A stretch of 16,585 bases of DNA from Planctomycetota bacterium. Its GTDB lineage: Bacteria; Planctomycetota; Phycisphaerae; UBA1845; CAIVHJ01. Position 1 is the first letter of the stretch; every line of letters starts with the position of its first letter. Both the position numbers and the translations under genes were made by a program. The notes under the pieces are model-generated. The model saw only the letters and a program-made list of their open reading frames with translations, did not search any database and was not told where the DNA came from. Shown here piece after piece: positions 13,641 to 16,585 of this stretch. Where the stretch lies: assembly GCA_022573485.1 (NCBI GenBank), contig JACZTW010000040.1:1-16585 (forward strand), in the 5' to 3' direction.

Positions 13641-14909
13641 TTGAAACGCTCTCCACTTCTTGTTCTGTGCCTCATCGCGCTCGTTGATTTGAGCAGCTTC
13701 GGTCTGATCATCCCCCTGCTGCCGATTTACGCCAAACGATTCGATGCCAGCGGCACGCTGCTGGGCCTGCTGCTGGGCTGTTTTTCACTGGCCCAGTTTG
13801 TCTTCGCGCCCATTCTGGGTCGCTTGTCCGATCGCATTGGGCGTCGCCCGGTGCTGCTGGTCAGCGTCGCGGGCAGCGTGGGCGCCCACTTGCTGCTGGG
13901 GCTCGGCGACCTCGGATCCTGGATGTGGCTACTCTTTGTCGCCCGGGTGCTCGATGGCGTGACCGGCGCCAACATCGCGACCGTTCAAGCCTACGTCGCC
14001 GACATCACCACGGGCAAAGAGCGGGCCCGGGGCATGGGCATGATCGGCGCCATGATCGGACTGGGATTTGTAATTGGACCGGCGCTGGGCATCGGGCTGC
14101 TGATCCTCGGCACGAAGGTAGTCGGCGAGACCACCGGCACATGCTGGCCGGCCTTCGGCGCGGCGGTCATTTCCAGCATTTCGTTTTTCCTGGTCTGGCG
14201 TTTCCTGCCGGAACCACAGACACATGAGGTGGCGCCTTCGGCGCAGCCGAAGCCTCGGTTGTTCTTCACAAATCTGCGGCACGTCATCCGAGACCCGCGG
14301 CTGGGGGAGTTGCTGCTGCTGTTGGTGACCTTGACATTCTGCTTTGTCATATTCGAAACCACGCTGGTCTACACTTGCATGTATCGTTTCGAGTTGAGCA
14401 GAAACCAAGTGATGGGCGTCTTCGTTTATATTGGGCTGTTGATCGTGATCGTGCGCGGCGGGCTGGTGGGACGGCTGGTCCGGCGGCTGCGCGAGCCGAA
14501 CATTCTGGTGTTCGCGCCGCTGGTATCGGCCAGCGGGTTTCTGGCCATCGCGTTCGCCCAGCGCTGGCCCGTGTTCGGGATCTTTCTGGTGGCCTGCGTG
14601 CCGATCGCATTCGGCGTCGGCCTGGGAGATCCAGTGATTCGGGCCCTGCTCTCGCGACAGGCGCCCGCCAACGAACAAGGCCTGACAATGGGCGTGGCCA
14701 GCGGGATGAACAGCCTGACGCGCGCCGCCGGCCCCGTGATCGCCGGAGCGCTCTACGATTGGAACGCCGCCCTGCCCTATTGGATTGCGGCGATCATTTA
14801 CGTGTTGGCCGCCGGATTCGCGCTGACCATCAAGTCGGCCCAGGAGCGCGCCCTGGAGCGAAATGATACACCCGGGGCGGATCTCGTCGGCGGGCCGCTA
14901 TCCGAATAA
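13641..14909 (+). CDS. Major facilitator superfamily transporter, TetA-like DHA1 drug/H+ antiporter group
   Basis: A 422-aa inner-membrane protein with about 12 hydrophobic segments, the normal length for this group. It must start at the TTG at 13641 or later, because a TGA lies two codons before it in frame; the first membrane helix begins at once, so TTG fits. The ribosome binding site is poor. MFS motif A is GRLSDRIGRRP (60-70) between helices 2 and 3. The antiporter motif C, GLGFVIGPALG (140-150), lies in helix 5. The opening DLSSFGLIIPLLP (16-28) is like TetA and related DHA1 exporters. It probably exchanges protons for a small hydrophobic compound; the substrate cannot be told. The last 12 bp overlap the 3' end of the convergent zinc-ribbon gene. 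No TetR-type regulator is adjacent. Confidence 0.92.
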   Translation: MKRSPLLVLCLIALVDLSSFGLIIPLLPIYAKRFDASGTLLGLLLGCFSLAQFVFAPILGRLSDRIGRRPVLLVSVAGSVGAHLLLGLGDLGSWMWLLFVARVLDGVTGANIATVQAYVADITTGKERARGMGMIGAMIGLGFVIGPALGIGLLILGTKVVGETTGTCWPAFGAAVISSISFFLVWRFLPEPQTHEVAPSAQPKPRLFFTNLRHVIRDPRLGELLLLLVTLTFCFVIFETTLVYTCMYRFELSRNQVMGVFVYIGLLIVIVRGGLVGRLVRRLREPNILVFAPLVSASGFLAIAFAQRWPVFGIFLVACVPIAFGVGLGDPVIRALLSRQAPANEQGLTMGVASGMNSLTRAAGPVIAGALYDWNAALPYWIAAIIYVLAAGFALTIKSAQERALERNDTPGADLVGGPLSE

Positions 14910-15470
14910 CAGGCCGGCGCAGAATAGCAGCGGAATCAGGATGGAGCACGTGATGCCGGCGATCGCCAGACGGTGGCCTGGTAGGTCTTTCCGAGTCGCG
15001 GCGATCGCGGAGACAATCACACCAGCCAGCCAGCAGACAAAACTCAGACCTAACGATCCGAGCCCCAGCAGCATTCGCCCCGCGGATTCGGGATCGTTGT
15101 AGAGCTCCATCGTCTTCTTTTGTTGCTCCTCGAATGTCGGATTCTTCCCCATTTCATCCACCACGAACTGCAGCATGATCTGGCCGAGGATCAGCAGAAA
15201 GATCGCCGCCAGGCTGAGTCCAAACCCGACCGCAGCCAGGCGGTTGTAGCGCGGCGTCGCCGCAGTGCCCGTCGCGACCATTCCGCCGGGACCAGACGGG
15301 GACAGTCTCCGGGCCGTCGGGGGCAGATCGTTTTGCAGCGTCGTGATGGTGGACTCGGCCGGGGCAGTGACCACCCGCTGGCAAAATGGGCAGGTCACAT
15401 GCTCGCCGGCCCATTCGTCGTCCACTTCCACAGGCTGCCGGCATCCGGGACAGTTAAACTGAATCGCCAT
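14898..15470 (-). CDS. Membrane protein with N-terminal zinc ribbon
   Basis: A 190-aa protein. Two CPxC knuckles, CPGC (7-10) and CPFC (27-30), form a zinc ribbon of the kind that opens many planctomycete membrane and signalling proteins (IQFNCPGCRQPVEVDDEWAGEHV). A Pro/Ser/Thr/Gly linker (38-75) leads to three hydrophobic segments (78-102, 134-158, 167-189). The loop at 103-133 is charged. The zinc ribbon presumably faces the cytoplasm. The ATG has no ribosome binding site, but a good promoter ends only 7 nt before it, so a leaderless mRNA is likely. The 3' end overlaps the convergent MFS gene by 12 bp, so the two transcripts are antisense to each other there. The precise family and function are unknown. 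Confidence 0.88.
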   Translation of the reverse strand: MAIQFNCPGCRQPVEVDDEWAGEHVTCPFCQRVVTAPAESTITTLQNDLPPTARRLSPSGPGGMVATGTAATPRYNRLAAVGFGLSLAAIFLLILGQIMLQFVVDEMGKNPTFEEQQKKTMELYNDPESAGRMLLGLGSLGLSFVCWLAGVIVSAIAATRKDLPGHRLAIAGITCSILIPLLFCAGLLFG

Positions 15471-15477
15471 GCGTCGC

Positions 15478-15506
15478 TGTATACCGCCTGATCATCGGCC
15501 GGTCAA
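15478..15506 (-). promoter_or_regulatory. Leaderless promoter of the zinc-ribbon gene
   Basis: On the minus strand TTGACC (15506-15501), a 17-bp spacer and TATACA (15483-15478) are followed by 7 nt and the ATG. Transcription would start at or one base before the A of the ATG. The absence of a ribosome binding site agrees with this. Confidence 0.6.
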
Positions 15507-15511
15507 TTCTC

Positions 15512-15547
15512 CGCCGCCGGGCGCCGCCGGGCGCCGCCGGGCGCCGC
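15512..15547. repeat. 10-bp GC-rich tandem repeat
   Basis: The unit GCCGCCGGGC, or a rotation of it, is repeated about 3.6 times without error. It begins 5 bp upstream of the -35 box of the leaderless promoter, where UP elements or regulators usually bind. Confidence 0.85.
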
Positions 15548-15765
15548 AAAATGAAATACACGAAAAAAACAACGGCGATTGTTGCGCTGAACCATTCACG
15601 TGTGTAACTGCGCTGAAGTCGGGCGCTGGGGCGGGGCAGATTCTGCGCGTGCCGGTTGCGGGATCTGCGTGCCTGACCTGGGCGGACGAATCACCGCCCG
15701 CTTCAGCCCTTCGAGGGAGGCGGCCGATATGAGACTGTTGCACTCAAGCCCGGGAGGACGCGTGC

Positions 15766-15987
15766 ATGACCAAGTGGCAGCTCATCGACGACATTCAACG
15801 GCTCAATCGTTCCGCGACGCAGCAGTTCTTGGCGCAATTCGGAGAGCATGAACTGGATCTCTACCTGCGGAGGCTATTGCGACAGGAACGAAGATACGGC
15901 AGCGCCGACTTGCTCCAGCCCGTGTTACAGCAACATTTCGACTGCTCGAACCTCAACGAAGTCCGCACCATCCTGAAACTCAAATGA
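15766..15987 (+). CDS. Small helical protein of unknown function (73 aa)
   Basis: The ATG has GGAGG 8 nt upstream, an excellent ribosome binding site that supports a real gene. The product (MTKWQLIDDIQRLNRSATQQ at its start) is charged, without a signal peptide or membrane segment, and is predicted to be nearly all helix: amphipathic stretches at about 4-24, 27-42 and 47-56, and a basic C-terminus. It has one Cys (60). I do not recognise a family. It has no co-directional partner: the zinc-ribbon gene is divergent and 295 bp away, and an insertion sequence lies downstream. A small DNA-binding or adaptor protein is possible but only a guess. Confidence 0.72.
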   Translation: MTKWQLIDDIQRLNRSATQQFLAQFGEHELDLYLRRLLRQERRYGSADLLQPVLQQHFDCSNLNEVRTILKLK

Positions 15988-16054
15988 GCGTTCTCAGGAG
16001 TGTGTTTAGCGGCGAGCCGCAGGGGAGCGCGTTTCAATTGCGGGTTTCGGATTA

Positions 16055-16075
16055 CGGTCCGTTACGGGCGGACCG
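16055..16075 (+). other. 7-bp hairpin between the small gene and the IS
   Basis: CGGTCCG (16055-16061) and CGGACCG (16069-16075) are perfect complements around a 7-nt loop. It lies 67 nt after the stop of the small gene; no T-run follows. A smaller stem, GCGGC-GA-GCCGC, lies at 16010-16021. Confidence 0.4.
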
Positions 16076-16117
16076 ACCGCTGCAAGAAATGTTCGATCGC
16101 TTCTTGGGGTTGGTCTA

Positions 16118-16585
16118 ACCCGCATATTGCATAAGTCGTGTGATGGAGCTGTTGCGAGTGCTTGTGTTGTGGTTTGGCTGAAGGTGGCACGCCGCCGGGC
16201 TTGATCGGCGCACAAAACCCCCTTTCCCCCACGGCGATTTTCGAGTTGTACACAAGTCAGGTGGGGGCCAAGCGGGCGACCAACAAGCGGAACAGGGCTT
16301 GGTAAGGGTAAGCGCTGGAGAAGTGCAGAATCACGCGGCGGACCGAAGTGACCACGCGGGCGGCGACCTTGAGGAGCTTGAGGCGAATGGTACCCACCTG
16401 GGCCTTGGCTAATTCGGTTCCCTTCAGCCCCACGCGGCGAAGATGCTCGATCAATACATAAGCGGCGGAGGCCAACAGCAGGCGGAACTGGTTGGCGATG
16501 AAGCCGTGGCAACTGGTGCGGTCGGCAAAGAGGTCGAGTTGCTGTTCCTTGATGCGGTTCTCCATATCACCCCGAGCCGTGTAGC
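16118..16585 (-). mobile_element. IS1380-family insertion sequence, 3' part (cut by window edge)
   Basis: It contains the C-terminal part of an IS1380-type transposase and about 137 bp of non-coding end sequence. The segment ACCCGCATATTGCATAAG (from about 16119) resembles the terminal sequences I recall for this family, so I place the end near 16118. This boundary is approximate because the other end and the target duplication lie outside the window. Confidence 0.5.
16257..16585 (-). CDS. IS1380-family transposase, C-terminal fragment
   Basis: The frame is open to the right edge and stops with TGA at 16257, so about 109 C-terminal residues are seen and the N-terminal part lies outside the window. 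YTARGDMENRIKEQQLDLFA at the start of the visible part is the signature around the third catalytic acid (the Glu of ENRIKE) of the DDE domain in IS1380-type transposases. ADRTSCHGFIANQFRLLLAS, then AAYVLIEHLRR and the AQVGTIRLKLLK stretch are further family segments. The protein would cut and rejoin DNA at the IS ends. The visible part is intact; whether the whole copy is functional cannot be judged here. The ATG inside 'GDMENR' is not the true start. Confidence 0.88.
   Translation of the reverse strand, partial: YTARGDMENRIKEQQLDLFADRTSCHGFIANQFRLLLASAAYVLIEHLRRVGLKGTELAKAQVGTIRLKLLKVAARVVTSVRRVILHFSSAYPYQALFRLLVARLAPT

Noticed and set aside
13929..14678. 249-aa minus-strand frame opposite the MFS transporter
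   Set aside because: Composition is typical of an antisense shadow (His, Gln, Asp rich), and the MFS motifs on the plus strand are clear.
15551..15595. Possible minus-strand terminator (short CAAC/GTTG stem followed by seven T)
   Set aside because: The stem has only 4 bp and no gene ends upstream of it on the minus strand within the window, so support is too weak.
16062..16253. 63-aa minus-strand frame after the transposase
   Set aside because: It crosses the presumed insertion-sequence end into flanking DNA and has no ribosome binding site; it is taken as non-coding IS end sequence.

Overview
The window looks like a chromosomal segment of a planctomycete, most probably of the Phycisphaerae-like kind. 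That is an inference from several hallmarks: secreted parallel beta-helix proteins ending in dockerin-like 'FDLAxLLGxWGPC' repeats or in 'DCNxNxxPDEC' repeats, lipoproteins with Asn/Asp-rich linkers, a sigma-70 factor with an unusual region 2.3, a small membrane protein with an N-terminal zinc ribbon, and high GC. No rRNA, tRNA or CRISPR array is visible.

Layout. (1) 1-6581, minus strand: three exported proteins. Two are related beta-helix proteins with different C-terminal tails (one cut by the left edge of the window, one of 992 aa). The third is a lipoprotein with an Asn/Asp linker, an InlB-like repeat and an NHL-type beta-propeller. A 541-bp stretch without a gene separates the second from the third. 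(2) 6645-6798: a nested inverted repeat of four related hairpins that resembles a REP/BIME element. (3) 6844-8073, minus: a YjbQ-family protein and, upstream of it, a multi-pass membrane protein with a possible decayed metalloprotease motif. (4) 8286-9581, plus: a MacB/FtsX-type ABC permease without an ATPase beside it. (5) 9582-11070, plus: a sigma-70 family factor behind a predicted extended -10 promoter and a leader of about 275 nt with at least six hairpins, closed by a good intrinsic terminator. (6) 11250-13403, plus: a large lipoprotein with a C-terminal beta-propeller domain (Beta_propel/COG4880 type). (7) 13641-14909, plus: a TetA-like DHA1 major facilitator, overlapping tail to tail by 12 bp with a minus-strand zinc-ribbon membrane protein (14898-15470) that appears to have a leaderless promoter. 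(8) 15766-15987: a small helical protein of unknown function. (9) From about 16118 to the right edge: the 3' part of an IS1380-family insertion sequence.

How the genes relate. Most of the window serves the cell envelope and surface: four exported proteins, three membrane proteins and one transporter. Only 7318-8073 with yjbQ looks like a possible operon; the other genes have their own promoters or terminators. I found no clear multi-gene defence or biosynthetic system. The most unusual signals are regulatory or structural: the composite hairpin element, the structured leader of the sigma gene, the leaderless promoter beside a 10-bp GC-rich tandem repeat, and the dyad over the presumed yjbQ -10 box.
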